A DNA stretch of 64,000 nt, taken from the NCBI GenBank assembly GCA_037178975.1, contig JASJZH010000006.1, positions 11,160,001 through 11,224,000 on the forward strand. Direction: 5' to 3'. A program made the translations under genes and the position numbers. This DNA comes from Oscheius tipulae. Taxonomy: Eukaryota; Nematoda; Chromadorea; Rhabditida; Rhabditidae. Each line of letters starts with the position of its first letter. Position 1 is the first letter of the stretch. This document shows positions 22,201 through 35,397 of this stretch, piece after piece. Under the pieces are notes generated by a model. That model was not told the origin of the DNA, did not search any database, and worked only from the letters and a program-made list of their open reading frames with translations.

Positions 22201-25200
22201 GGCAAGCCCTAAGGGTACGGAAGTTGCAGTTCTGAATGTCTGCCCGACAGGTCTGGATGTTTTTGAGGCAGAATAGTTATCTATAGTCGGGGTCAGAGGC
22301 TTAACCATAAGCCGGCAAGATTCAACCCCCTCACATGACAGGTTGATAAGAGGTTTTAATAAAAATTGTACAGCAATGTTGCCAAACAGTAGATTACAAT
22401 ATATATGGCAGGAAGAACTCCGCCCTCAAAACTAATATGATAATCTCGTGAGAACCACCCAACTGATAGTACCGCACCATATGGGACAATTTCAACGATC
22501 CGGCGGGGATTTTCGAGCCAGCGGGATTTATAAAGTTCAGATGGCCAAACAATGAAAATCCGAGCTGGTGTGATTTGCTATTATCTGCTGGTCTTTAATG
22601 AAACAACACGATCGCGAGACTTATTGTACTTATAGAGCTCAAGTTACGTTACTGTAATGCACTTTTGTTTACGAAACAGTCGCAGGAAATATCAGAGATT
22701 TCGTAATATGGGCAGAAGAATTGGTTTGGTTTCCGGGGAAATGGAGCACTGAATGCGATAAGTTATCAGTAAAGTACTTAAGAATAACATATTAGCTACT
22801 TTCGGGTTGGCTCTCCAAAATACCAGAAAAAATAGTCTTGGATAGGTAGCAAAAGATCATCGAATCGAAAGTAATCGCTCAGCGGGCAGGAATTTTTCGC
22901 AGCGACCATTAAAAGGCTGAGCGATGTCTGAACAGACGATTCACAAATGTAAACTTTCGCGCGGACTGGGGGCAGTAGTCGAAGCCACACACGCGACTGT
23001 CGTATACACAACTTATTGAAAGATGTGGACAATTCATCTTGGCACATGACTTTGAGTACGACGGACCCAAGAGGACCTCTGCACTCTGGAAGAGAAACAA
23101 ACAAGAACCAGCCGCATCTGCAAGACAGACAAAGTGGTTTGTCCTTATTGGAAAAGATGACCTACTATGCAACCGATAGTAATGTTTTCTGCCTAAAACT
23201 GATCGCCTTAAGGAGAAGAGAAAATAAGATTGGACCGCAGATAACGGCGGTCTGAAAATGTTCTTGGTGAACCCTTTTTTCGGCCGCTGTGGTTTGTGTA
23301 ATGTCGTTAATAGGCGATGAGACAATCGGTATTCTTCAAGCTTCAAAGACTTTTGACAGAAACATGCTTGATCTGACGCAACCAAAGTTTAGGTCAAAGA
23401 GAGGTGAGTGAACTGCGGCACAGATCAGTTTTCGGGAAGCGGCAAAATTGAACTATTGGAGGAAATGTTTTGTGCCAGTTTTGCAAAAGAGAAGGATAAT
23501 GACTCTGTGTTCATTTACAGGAACACGTGATCTATAAATGACACTTAATTGCCTGCTGCCAAATTTGGAACGAAAACAAGGTGTGTCATTAAGTAGAATA
23601 GAAAAATGTTCTCACGAATAGAATCCCGAACAATGAAACTGATAGGAATTGCGCGACTTCAGAAGATAAGATAACATGAGAAGAGTCTGGTCAATAAAAG
23701 ATCGGCAAAAGGAGGTGCGCAACAAAAATTTCGGATCTCACACCCGGGCAAACCGGGTTTGTCTAAAAGAAGGTTAAGGAAACGACCGATGCAGATTACA
23801 GAACGGCTGATTCATGCACGATTATATAGCATCTGGAACCTTATCAAAAAATATGACGTGACCAACTAGGAAAAGATAATCAACAGAAACTTTAGTCCTG
23901 AAATATTTCGAGACGGCAGGCCATTTTCGAAGAAACATGACGTAACTGTGATCGGAACAAGATCTTGTTCACACGGCGAGAAGAGTCTAAACTCCAGTCG
24001 GAAACACTGAACTTTTTTAGATGATGACTTGACACGCTAAAAGATTGATGCAAGGAAAACAAGGCGCATTGTTCTCGTGAATTCTAGACTGTGTCCTATT
24101 ATCTGAGGCGAAGCCGGTTTGGACCGAGGCGAACGGCGCGCATAAAATCATATGCGACGAGGGTCATTGGGAGGCCTTCGATAATCCACATCAGACTTAT
24201 GAACACACATATATCCGATACTATTGCACAACAAACGCTCGTCATTTGTTGACGGGAATCTTCTATTACGGTCTCGGGATCAAAATAGTACTGAGTGGTG
24301 GACTGGTAGGAAAGAGAGAAGAGTGTTGGTGCGTTGCCTAATTTATGTCCGTCTTAAAGACGAGTTTTATATTGAAAAAATTGGCGCAAGAAACTTATGA
24401 AATCTGTACACTTACTTGAGTAAAGTCATAACCCGCATTTCAGCAAAGCTGATAAGGAATGAGTGGAATAGGGAGAAATCAAATGGAATTCAACATCCGG
24501 TCGCAGTGTTCGAACGCTTGTTTACAAGCCATTCTCGCCATGCAGTAGCACGAGCCAGTTATTCCGGTACAATTTGACCAGTGACCCTCACGCTATCATT
24601 TTTCCTACCGTGCCGAACAAGTCATGTGCAAAAAAAACCAACCGGTCAGGCTCTCATCGGCTGACGAATCCAGGATGATGAAGCCGCGGTCCTGCTTGAG
24701 GGACTCTTGAGGCTGAGGGGGCTGCGCGTCTTCGGAAGCTGCCGTGTCCTGAAATTTGCTCGCGTTTTAAACAAAACAAGCATAACCGAGATTTTTTGTT
24801 AGACCGCTTAACGATCCGAACCCAGGTCGCTCGGGCCTTAGCAGTACACCAACTTTGAAAGGCTCTATACTGATAGAGAGCCGACTCGCGTTTCAGAGAA
24901 TAGAGTTGAGTTTTTCAGATCTAACTATTTTTTTAGTATGTTGCTATCATTCTTTACAAAAATGTAAACTTTCGCTAGTTGCAACACACATCCAACAGCT
25001 AATAGTGGATTGGTATGATCGCGATCTAGATTAGCCATGCCGTAAACTCAAAGAACCAAAATAACAGAAACTAACCAATCCGTATTTTTCCGGTGACCAC
25101 TGAAGGAGAAAGTGGTAGATGTTATCTGCCTTGTTGCGGGGAACAGCAAACCTGGAAACCGAAGGCGAAGTCCCAATTCGTGACAACAACCTTACCAGAA

Positions 25201-28200
25201 TTCTCTTTTCAACTTGTTTCCAAAGGCTACTTCCTCGTCGTATGAGCTCACAGAAGTACTAGCGGCTGGGGATGATCCTGAACAGTTCCTATTTTTTTAA
25301 AATGTAGTAAAAATGCATTGTATTTACAAAAAAAACGAAATAATTTGTGCAAAAGGCATGAAGCTAATGTCCCCCAGGTTGTGGGAGGTCAAAATCAATA
25401 CGGTGTCGAGATGTACTGAAGCTCGGTTGAGCGGGGGCAAACAATGCGTTTACCCATAAAATGGACTTCCAAACAGTTATTTTTACAATAAAAATGAAGG
25501 AAAAACTCACTTTTTGGCTTTCTTTTCCTCGTAAGCCTTACAGCCATATAATAAGGCAAAACGGGTGAGGAAACCTCGGTGTCTGAAGAATTTGAGCGTC
25601 CGATTAGTTGGTCGACGGGGGTGAATAGATCTGGCATTTCTTCTGTGGAAGTAGCACAGGCGAACCTTCAAGTTTTTAGTCGCAAAACAAAAACTGTAGA
25701 CTTACACTCCAGCCTTATGTCGGGCATCATCGCGGGCCTGTTGGGTTTTGAGTTTCAATCCTTCCAATGTGGCCAAAGACTGCTCACGTTTCAACTGGCT
25801 GGCACTTCTCTGCTCCTGAAATCAGAAATAAGGAGACGAAAGAGGAGATGGGCTGATACTAACCGTCATGATTAAAAGATGCTGACCCTGGGGGATAAAA
25901 CTGTCGATGGAAACGCTATAATTGACGTAGCGTTTAGACGAGTGTGACTGTGCCACGGTCAATTTAGTCCACTAACTATCGGTGTACTGTTCACCGTGGT
26001 GTTCAGAACTTTGATTTCTGGCTATTAACATAAAAAATAAACGCGTCACCTCCTCGTTTTGAATGACTTCGTTTCACTCACATCACTAATCAAGTTGTAC
26101 GTCCGGCTTCGCCGTCGGAACGGCCGTCGGAAGCGCATATTGGCTCTCGAGCTAAAATGACGAGAACGCAATAAAATAAGATGCGATTTAATGTAATGCG
26201 GCAACCAAGAAAGTCGACTTCGAGAAGAAGAAGCGAAAGCAGGAACGGTCGTGGAAAAACACGACGGACTAGCAAGCAAATCTTATGAGGCCATTTTGAA
26301 AAAAACGCTTTGCTTTTGACCAAAAGGAGGTCAGTAAACCACTAGCCTGGGGGATTTGCACACCGGTTCTCTGAGGTTTAACTCAATCCGATTGATCTGA
26401 GCGCGCTTCTCAAAGTCATTTGAACTATGCCCATCCATGGATCCAATAGTAAAAACAGGTCTGACCTCGATTGTGAACATTTCTTGCACTCCGTTGATGC
26501 CGTCGTTGACTAGATTGGTTCCAATGTCGACGACTTTACCAGGAACTGAGGCAACAACATCGGCGGCAGCCTTGGCTTGATTTCCAACCACTTTAACACT
26601 GGTCTCAAGTCCCGTTTGGAGAGTATCTATAGAGATAGAGTAAGTTTTATATATTAGACTCTCACCAGCGGCACTTTTAGTATGTGTCACCACTCCATGA
26701 GCAACAGTTTTAGTTCCCTGAACAGCAGTTTGAGCAACTCTTTCAGCACCCTGAGTCACAGAAGAATGTACAGATTTTGCTCTCTCACTGAACTGATCAT
26801 GTTCAAAAGTAAGCAGATTCTCACCTTAATGTCCTCCCAAGTTTACCAAATGATCGTCTGGCTGCATTTGGTGAAAAGCGGGAAATTCCCTGAGCTGGTG
26901 GAGCATCAAGTTCAGAGAACGAACGAGGTCTCTCATCAGCTGCAGCCGCGGAGGGACTTCGGCTTCGAACAATTGAGGATCGCGATGCGCCTGAAGCGTT
27001 CAATGAAAAACTATTAAAGTCGCTTACTTTTGTGTTCTGTAATGTCGCTGACAGCCCTTTTGCGTTCTCCGTCGTCAGGCGACTCGTTTTCTGGTCCTCC
27101 ACGAGCTTCTTCAGTTATTGAGGGAAGCTGAAGATCGCTGCCTAGTTTAGGGTTCGGTGAACTCGTTTCGAACTAAAACTGCAGTAGAAACATTGGTATG
27201 TCAACATACCTGTTCTTCGCTGGAAACATCATCCGAATCTATGGGCTCACATTGAAAAGAAACCTTTTCTTGTTCTTCACTCTTCTTCTCCGGGCTTTTC
27301 ACATACTCCGGATTGAAGATTTCCCTCTTTTTGTCATCGCTATCACCCGTAAGGCCAGTAATCTCTTTATATACACTAACAGCTACAATTTCATTGACGC
27401 TGAAAGAAAAAGAGATAAGTGACCCGAGAAAGAGCTTACTTGGCTACCATTCCGTATAAATCTTGACCCTTTTCTTTGACTAAAGGATGTGTGACATCGG
27501 GATCAAACATGAGACAGTTTGGTGTAACCAGAAGAGTTCCAGAAACTGTTCCATCTGACTCGGTAACTTGTTTTACCTAGAAATTGTCTTTTTGAGGCAT
27601 CTAATTGTAAAAGTACCTTGACTTTGAGAAAACGTTGCAAACAGTCGGAATCGGATTCGTCTGTCGAGCCCATTGGGACGCTACCAGCACGTGCGACAGC
27701 AGTTCGTTGTGCCGGTACAGCTCCACCGGGACCTTTTCGAATGCCGTCGGCTAAAAAGAAGAAAGCGATGAGCGAGAAATAGACAGAGAAGCGTCCAAAG
27801 CCACCGAGTTATTCGCAGTCTGGCCGCTTTTATTGTTTCCTATGGACACGGTGCCCGCTTAGAAATCGATGGAAACTCACACGAATGATTGGACGATTGA
27901 TGTACCTTGGCGACGCCCTGATTCGCCTGTTCGAAGACGTCATCCGAGGAAGGTACAGGCACAACAATTTTTTGTCCCGGGAAGACCTGGAACGCAGGCA
28001 GGTTAACAAGCAGATCAATCGACATTAGTTATTCATGCTAAAACGAACTTACCATACGAGAACTCATCCGATTTAACTTCATCAACTCGCCCACAGTGCA
28101 GTCATGTAGTGCTGCGATACGCTCAAGCGTATCAGACCCGTTTACCGTATATTCCATCTGAAACTTCTTCATTAAAAAAAACTAAACTGCAAAATGAAGC

Positions 28201-30315
28201 AAAAATGACTGTAGGACAGGAAACTAGTAGCTAAAAGTTTACATTTCTTAAAACTGACCAGGTCACATTGAAATTGCTGTATTAGATGTCAAATGAAGCT
28301 AGTCGTTATTATGCAAATAATGGCATCCTCTAAGTACATGTACGCAACAGTTGTCTACAGTAGATAAATATTGTGTCAACATCATATAACATAAGAAATT
28401 TCCAACTTTTTATAGGAAGTGACTATTAAAAAAAGGGAAGCAAAATGTTTTCATTTTTAAACGGCGCTTAAGTACAAGGGAAAGCAACTGGAAACGGTCT
28501 ATCGATTGGCCCCGTACAGATACGAAAAACTGGCACATTGCTGTGTGCGCCAATTGGTCTTTTGCTTTATTATCGCAGCTCTGGACTGTTTTCCTAGCTT
28601 TCGTGGAAAGGGGAAGCTCTTTTGCAGTTCTGGAATTGTACACAGAGTATCCAGCCGTGTCGGTAAAGGAATGCAATTTTAGGGGATGGAACCTCCGGGC
28701 TGATTGGCTCAATTCAGCAGTTTTTTTTTTCGGGGCACGCAGTGTTCGGAAGTTCTCACAATCTATGTGCTTTAACTAATCTTCCTGGCTGATGAGCCAC
28801 AATTTACTGTGCTGTATATAAACTACGGATTGCCGAATTAGTTTTGACGGGTGGCGCGGAGGGTCGATACATTCTCCGAGAATGCAACTTGTTTTTGAAA
28901 GGGCCACAATGCGGTGCAACGCACACACATGACTTTCTGCCCCTCAAGGTTCGGTCACAAGAAGGCGCATCGTTGCCTAGATATATCACCAAGAGAAGAC
29001 GTCACGGCACAATAATAACATGATTGGAGTATGTCATTTCCTTTTTCCATATACAGGAAGTTGGAGATGTGATGGCAAAACTCGCAATATAAACAAACGT
29101 GGCAGATCATGTGTCTGGGGTCGGTTCAACTAGTTTAAACTTTGGACATCGTTGTTGCGTTCCATACGATCTTCTCTAGAGAATAATTATATTATCGCCT
29201 AAAAATTGGCTCCAATATCCGAAAGCATTTAATATGGCGCGCCGCTAGACCACCCAGATGGATAAAAAAAAGTGGAAGTGGCGACACACTGATGCTTTAG
29301 AAGACGCGAATCAATGCGAAAGCCCTTGGAAGAACATCGCCGTGAACTAACTTACGAAAAGAAGTAAAGAGCACGCGACCTGCACTCTTACCTTCCCTGT
29401 TTTTGACTTTACCACATTGGCACGTTTCCGCGGCTTATGTCAGCTCCGAATTTTCTTCGAGACGATTCTCGAAAAGCTGCGATTAATCACGCCCAAATGC
29501 TCATAGAAGGAAATTATTCACAACTTTGTGCTTCTTAGGTCCTAATGCGCCAAACTTATTCAAATGGTTGTTTAGACATGTGAGCTTGTTCTTTGCTCAC
29601 TTGCTCCGACACATCTTCTCCATGAAGATCATTGTGTTCTCAAGCTTGGCCTTGTTTCGCATGAATTCGTTAGTCACTGGCCTGGAACAATCTCACATTC
29701 TTACTTTCTTACAAAAAATGCTAGCCTCTGTAGCAAAGAACCAGAAACGAAGTAAATGGTGGGTAGAACTAGCTTACGGTAGCTAGGAGCCCTGGAATGG
29801 CTCCAGTAACCAAGAGATATGATCCACATTCAACGCCCGTAATGTGCAATAGAGTCGTTCATTTAGGTTCGGCCTTACTGCTCCTCGTTCCCTCGACAAT
29901 GAACTCGCATCCACTCTCTATCCGAACACTTTTTGGGTAACAAGGCCGCCGCTCCGAAATCCATCCCTGGGGCGATGCAAATTAAAAGAAACAAGACTTC
30001 TTTGCGAGACAGATTACTGGACTACCCGGCTTTCCGGGCGTCTTGTGCGTCATTTAATTAGAATTTCTGACGTGAGTAAGCATCCGTGTTGAGAATAGGC
30101 TTGCACTCGCGTGAGCCTTCCCGAAGAAGATTATGGTATACCTGTTATGATCGAGTCGGAACCCACTATAATCTAATATGCACTGTTACCTGAAAGGCTG
30201 GAAGAGCAGGTGCAGATTGTATTTCTGGCGGATCTGAGGTTGACGAACGAAAGCGACTCGGCGACAAACTTCGAAGACTTCCGAAACGAAAACGACTAAT
30301 CGTATCCGTTAGCAT
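19270..30315 (-). CDS. OXR1: OXR1/NCOA7-family TLDc protein (oxidation resistance)
   Basis: A long gene. The likely first exon (30190-30315) starts MLTDTISRFRFGSL and ends SAPALPAFQ at a GTAAC donor. The next exon carries a LysM domain (TVNGSDTLERIAALHDC, FPGQKIVVPVPSSDD; 27900-28157). Then come a GRAM-like region (FLKVKVKQVTESDGTV, GTLLVTPNCLMFDPDV; about 27470-27650), a VxxRFAVPRNKADNIYHFLLQ segment (about 25080-25150) and KQDRGFIILDSSADES (about 24650). The serine-rich exon is at 21450-22082. The C-terminal TLDc domain includes GYPWVNIYNSEKHGFSL, TGTGDSCLLWRF, GGGHYGLWLDGTLLCEG and FIIQFVEAYGFRM, with stop at 19270-19272. OXR1/NCOA7/mtd proteins protect against oxidative stress, and their TLDc domains regulate the V-ATPase. 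The exon at 22082 starts MGSGTSTEHPAP, so a short TLDc isoform from an internal promoter is likely, as in other animals. Confidence 0.92.
22083..24640. other. Large intron region of OXR1, no gene seen
   Basis: Lies between the internal start exon and the upstream acidic exon. Open frames around 22800-23400 lack splice or domain support. Probably intron plus the promoter of the short isoform. Confidence 0.5.
24807..24850 (-). repeat. tRNA-derived SINE-like fragment
   Basis: On the minus strand, cccgagcgacctgggttcgg matches the B-box segment of the element at 5315-5430 (ccgagcgacccgggttcgag). It lies in an intron of the OXR1-like gene. Confidence 0.55.
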
Positions 30316-32207
30316 TCTGAGAAGGGAACTGTCAACAGATTGAAACGAGGCTCAAAACAGTGAAACTTCAAAGGAACAGTATGAACCAGAAATGGTTTTT
30401 GATGCAAATGTGAAAGGGTGCTGAGCCGATACACATGAGGAGAGTGCCATCACATGGAATAAGACTGCCTTTTGTTGCACTGGTCTTCGCTCCGTATGCG
30501 TTCTCGGCGCTAGGGGCAAAATTCGTTTTGGAATAGAGAGCTGAGTTCGAAAACCACACTGGGAACAAAAGATACGGGTTGAGAGCACAAAAGGCTTGAT
30601 TTCATTTAAAACGGACTCAACAATCTTTTAGCTCCCAAAAACGTTAACTAATAGAGTGACAGTGAATGAGCTAAGATTGAGATCTTCCAGTGCTCTCTCC
30701 GGGGAAGCCCTGAGCGACATGCTGTCTATCCAAGAAAGTGGTCGTCTTGAAAAGAATTACTGACTTCATACGCTAGAGCTTAAAAAAACCTAAATCTTGA
30801 ATGTCAGTGTAGGCTCCTTGGAATAATCGTATTCAAAAGAATGCCCGGTGGTCCAGGAAAAAGGGATCTCCCCCTGTCACCAATGTAATACGAGAGGTAG
30901 TTTGGTCTTTTCTATGAAATCGGAGAGCACATGCAATCCCCCTCATTGAGCATTGGTGAATCTCTTTCCTAGAAGAAATGGGAGGGAAAATGAGAAAAGT
31001 CAAATTCATCAGGGAGGGAATCGGCGGCGCCTGAGAACGACTTGTGGGAGACTGGGATCTGAGAAAATCACAGGAAAAGCAAAGCACCACCGGAATGGGC
31101 ACTGATGATACACTACACACATACGTTGCGTCTTGATTGTATGCAAGTCGGAGAGGCTTGCACAGACTAATTAGCCTTATCTCCTAGGTTTCCAGATGCG
31201 CTGTCAAGTGTTCGAAGAAGGCCACTGCGTGTCAGCACAAGTGGGAAATGAAGCTCATATTTGAGGATTTATTCACGATCAAGCTTGCTATATTCCCCAG
31301 CAAAACAAGTCATCGAGATGGATCTGTGTTAAGCAGCATGACACAAAGTTTTTACTAAGGAAGCGAGCATGTTGGAGGCAGAGGCACTGATACCCTTTAA
31401 AAGCGGCATCAAGTCGACATTTTTAACCCAACAAACAAGTTGCGTGCAAACGTAGGCAGTCTTAAAAACAAGACGTGATAATGGGAATATTTAGCAAAAT
31501 CAGCTCGTTTGTTTCTAATCCTCCCCACGTGAGGCCATGAATAGATCCGGATTGCGAGTCTTCTCACTGACGTAAAAAGTGAGAACTCGTACATCAAAAA
31601 CAGTAGATGTTGCAAGCTCTGTCAACAGATTCAAATGTCAATTGGTTTTGTATTACACTTGAAAAAACCAACGGTTTCTCCATAGTGATGTCCTCGAATG
31701 AGTCTCGACATCACGGATCATACCAGGAGCTGAAAGAAAATCAATTAGACAGGCTGAACAAAGCGCGAAGACGATCAAAACTTTGTCTTGTGGGAGAGAT
31801 AAGCCGAACGCGGTCATTGAAAAGTACAGAGCAAACACTATCGCTGAAGGACAGGGGAAGAAATGGTCAAAGACACACGTGTCAATAAAAACCAGTTATT
31901 GCCACTTTTTACCCCTTAATCAAAGTTTGTCTTCAGCTTCAGCAAGGTCAATAGGCCACCTGGAGTTCCGTATTGCTGGTGCGATTTGCGCAGCTATTTC
32001 CTTTCTTAAGCTGTTTGTCCAGCTCACAGAGATCGTAAATCCACACGGGAGTTATTGATAGTGTGGCCGAAAAGAGCTCTGTCCAGCGCTTCTTTTTAAT
32101 AGGCAAACATAGCGGTGTTCGTGAGTTTGTTTGGAGTGTTGGCGCCTCAAGTGAAACTGGACACCTGGGGGCCATCCTTCGGTCAGTTGCCGCCAAGACA
32201 GTCCAGG
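30316..32207. other. Intergenic region between divergent OXR1 and LRX-1-like genes
   Basis: No frame with splice support or recognisable motif on either strand. It should contain the promoters of both flanking genes, which are transcribed away from each other. Confidence 0.5.
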
Positions 32208-33691
32208 ATGAGCGTATTCCTAATTTCATTTGTTTTATTAGGCACTATTTTGGTGAGCGGTCACCGCTTCGGCCCACCGTCTTTTCCTCAAATGGTTTGT
32301 GTGATATTTGCTATTGGAACTGCCCTGTTTCAGAGGACCTTACCTTCGATTGCTCCATCAGCATCATCTGGTATAGCCAGGACGGATTCCCTTTTTGATT
32401 ACACCGGAAGAGTATTCATCTCTCCTACACTTTTCGTATAACTTGTTTAGGATGACCCAGACTATCCGGAAGAGCCCACGTTCAAAGTAGTTCAGCCAAA
32501 CTTTGGAATTCCACGAATTTCCATGCCCTACATTCCACCACCACGTACTGCTCCTTCAGCTCCTCAACCAAGTCTTCCCATTGCTCCTCCGCGCATTCCA
32601 GTTACTCCAGCGGCTCCAGTGGAACCTGTTCCCGAAATTCCTGAAATTCCTGAAGACTATCAGCCAGTACCAGAGCCCGTGCCCACAACAGGGAAACCGG
32701 CCGAGAAGAGCACCTCTTTTGAAATTAACTACTGCGACAAGGTTTGACTTTGAAACATTGTTACTCTTTCATTTAGGTTGAATTTCCTGACGAAGTTCTG
32801 GGATCATATGGGCTGGAACGATTGGACTACTTTATTTGGAACACAACCTGCTCTGACATTTTCTTCCAGTGTTCAATTGGAGAAACATTTTTGCTTAGAT
32901 GCACGTCTCCAGACCAGGCTTTCGATAGAGCAACAGGGAACTGCAACTTCAGAAACGCTGTCAAAGTTTGTCCGGAATACGACCACGTTATGCATTGCTG
33001 TAAGTGCTGTTTTTAATAGAAATTTTTTTTATTCCAGCCGTTAAAGAGACGTGTACCGAGCAAGAGTATGCCTGCTGCTCACTTCCACAACAATGTTTGC
33101 CGCTATCCAAGCGTTGTGATGGACATGCTGACTGTACCGATGGTGATGATGAGAACAACTGTCGTAAGTCCTTTGAATTACGCCTAAAATGTTTTCAGCA
33201 TCATGTGCCAAGGACGAGTTTGCATGCGTTAAAAGTGGAGCATGTATCAAGGCGGAGAAAAGGTGTCTTTTCACTATACTCTAGCAAAAATATCTTAAGA
33301 TGTGACGGTGTTGCTGACGACTGTGGGGATGGCAGTAATACTGATGAAATAGGATGTAGCCGGAATACGAGTAAGTAACTTTGTGAGCAGATGTCATAAA
33401 TAACTTAAGCCTGTGTCGGAAAGTTCATGTGTGGCGAGTCAAGGGAAGGACTGTCCTGCATTGACTGGGAGAGGCACTGTGACGGAACCAAGGACTGTTT
33501 TATGGGAGAGGATGAGTTAAACTGCCGTAGGTACAAGAAACCTTGTAGACAAAAACTTACTTGCAGGTACCCAATCCGAAACTGGAAAGTATCTCCTTTG
33601 TGAGAACCAAAAACAGTCTGTACAGAAGCAGCACTGGTGCGATGGTCGCAGCGATTGTGCCGACGGTTCCGATGAAAAGTATTGCTACTAA
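32208..33691 (+). CDS. LRX-1-like secreted protein: chitin-binding domain plus LDL-receptor class A repeats
   Basis: Eight exons. ATG 32208 begins a signal peptide (MSVFLISFVLLGTILVSG). A proline-rich linker follows (PYIPPPRTAPSAP; EIPEIPEDYQPVPEP). Next is a peritrophin-A-like chitin-binding domain (CSDIFFQCSIGETFLLRC, FDRATGNCNF, VKVCPEYD). Four LDLa repeats come after, with motifs CDGHADCTDGDDENNC, CDGVADDCGDGSNTDEIGC, CDGTKDCFMGEDELNC and CDGRSDCADGSDEKYC, with stop at 33689-33691. The acidic calcium-binding residues of the repeats are present. The domain order matches C. elegans LRX-1, a secreted matrix-type protein. No chitin deacetylase domain follows, unlike the arthropod proteins that share this front half. 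Introns are about 35-156 bases with good GT-AG ends. Confidence 0.85.
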
Positions 33692-35397
33692 CTATTTATT
33701 TGTGTGCGTATTTATTATAAAGAAGTTTATGTTCAAAGCTTGGCCCTCGGCTTCAAACTCTCCAGAAAACGATCGACAAACATCATGTACTCTTTGGGAG
33801 TTCAAAATGATTGACATGGTTAGAATCTTCAACGGTGTTGTAAAAAAGACATGCAAACACCAGTAAGTGCAAAAACTGGACAGCACATCCGTTCTTCAAC
33901 TGTTCTCTCGCAAAGTTGAGTGTGGTTCTAAATTTGCTTTAGATTATGAACTATCAAACTTGAACGCCATTTAGTGCTAACAAATAGCAGTCACTGGGCA
34001 AAAACTATCGGAAAATGGCAGAACTTCTCGTTTTCAGACAAGACGAAGTATTGAACTCGGACTGAGTGTGAATACTTTGTCAAGTACTCGTAAGCACTCC
34101 ATTCGGTCAAGCTCATTCTCGTCGAGCGCATAAGAGCAAGCTGTAACAAAGAAGTTTTAACGAAAATCCTACTCAGTCTACTGTGCAAACCAACAATCTG
34201 AAGGTTTTGCTGTAGGCCTTGTAATATAACGTGCTTTTCACACCGAACCATCCTTTTTTCAAGTCGTTAGCATGTGCGTGTCCCCAGACGTCAAAGAATT
34301 CTCTCAAAGTTGCAAAGCCTTGTCCCACAGGACAGATGAAGTTTTAGTTGAAACAGAAGACGTGAATGTAAATGCCTGTCGAAATGAATTCCTCTAGTTT
34401 TCTCTAAAACTCAGTAGTGATGGCCTACATTACCTACATACCTACTACTAAAAAAACACGACGTCGGCCGGTTTGGCCACCCAAGATGAAACTGATAGTG
34501 TGGTGTCGGTGCCAGGCAGTCGTTTTTTAGGCGCACAAACGTTGTACCACGAAAGAGTTTAGAAAATTGTATTCCTATACCTCGAATTGCGCTTCAACCG
34601 AAGGTTTGAAGTTTCGGATAAGCTGTAATCCTACCATAATTACATTGGCAAAAAAAGAAGGTTCTTTGGAAACGGATACGGCACAAAAGTTGCTTACCCA
34701 TTGCTCTGCCATATTTTAGCATACATGTGCTGAGGCCCCAGCGAGCACCAGAATAACTATGACAATGTCCAGGTCGCCTTCAACCTCCGGGTAAACGCTG
34801 TCCCCTGGGACAGCGTTTACCCGGAGGTTGACGAACCGCTGGCGTCAGGAAAAGAAACGATGCAACAAACTGTGGGAGTCACAAAGTGATTATCAGAACT
34901 GTCTTGGGCGTACTGGGTGGACCTGACAAAAAAGTGTGCCTGATAACTTGTTGTGAGGCTTAACTGACATTCAGACTGTCCAGAGATGCGTTACCTTCAG
35001 CGCTGTGAGCTTAATCGCCCATAGGATGTTTATAACTGTTTTTCTTGTTCCAAACTCTAGCACTAGTTTTTATCGATACGCGCCAATTTATTCCTCTGTC
35101 TCCCAGTGGATTCTCCTGTTCGCACTATCGCCCTCTATTGGCGATTCCTATTGTTGAATATATAATCAAAGATACTCAAAAAATATTTTTCATATTTCCG
35201 CGTGATCATTTTTTGTACCAGAATTCAATGTTGTATATAAGGGTTTACTTCATTCTTTATACATAGATGTCCTTGGGATTATGATATTTGTTATAGCTTC
35301 TGAAAGAAGTTCTCAGTTCATATGTATAAATTGCAGAAGCAATTGACTCCATCACACAAAATCTGCAAAACGTTAATTTTCAATAAAATGACAAGTG
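33692..35397. other. Intergenic region, no gene seen
   Basis: Between the end of the LRX-1-like gene and the end of the beta-galactosidase gene (convergent). No supported gene. It contains the 52-bp palindrome listed separately. Confidence 0.5.
34780..34831. repeat. Near-perfect 52-bp palindrome
   Basis: Two 25-base arms, the left beginning tcaacctccgggtaaacgct and the right ending cccggaggttga, are exact reverse complements separated by only 2 bases (ct). As RNA it would form a very stable hairpin. It lies in the space between two convergent genes and has no relation to the tRNA-like repeats. Confidence 0.9.

Noticed and set aside
28410..28712. Minus-strand frame of 100 codons
   Set aside because: Lies in the first OXR1 intron; no start context, motif or splice support.
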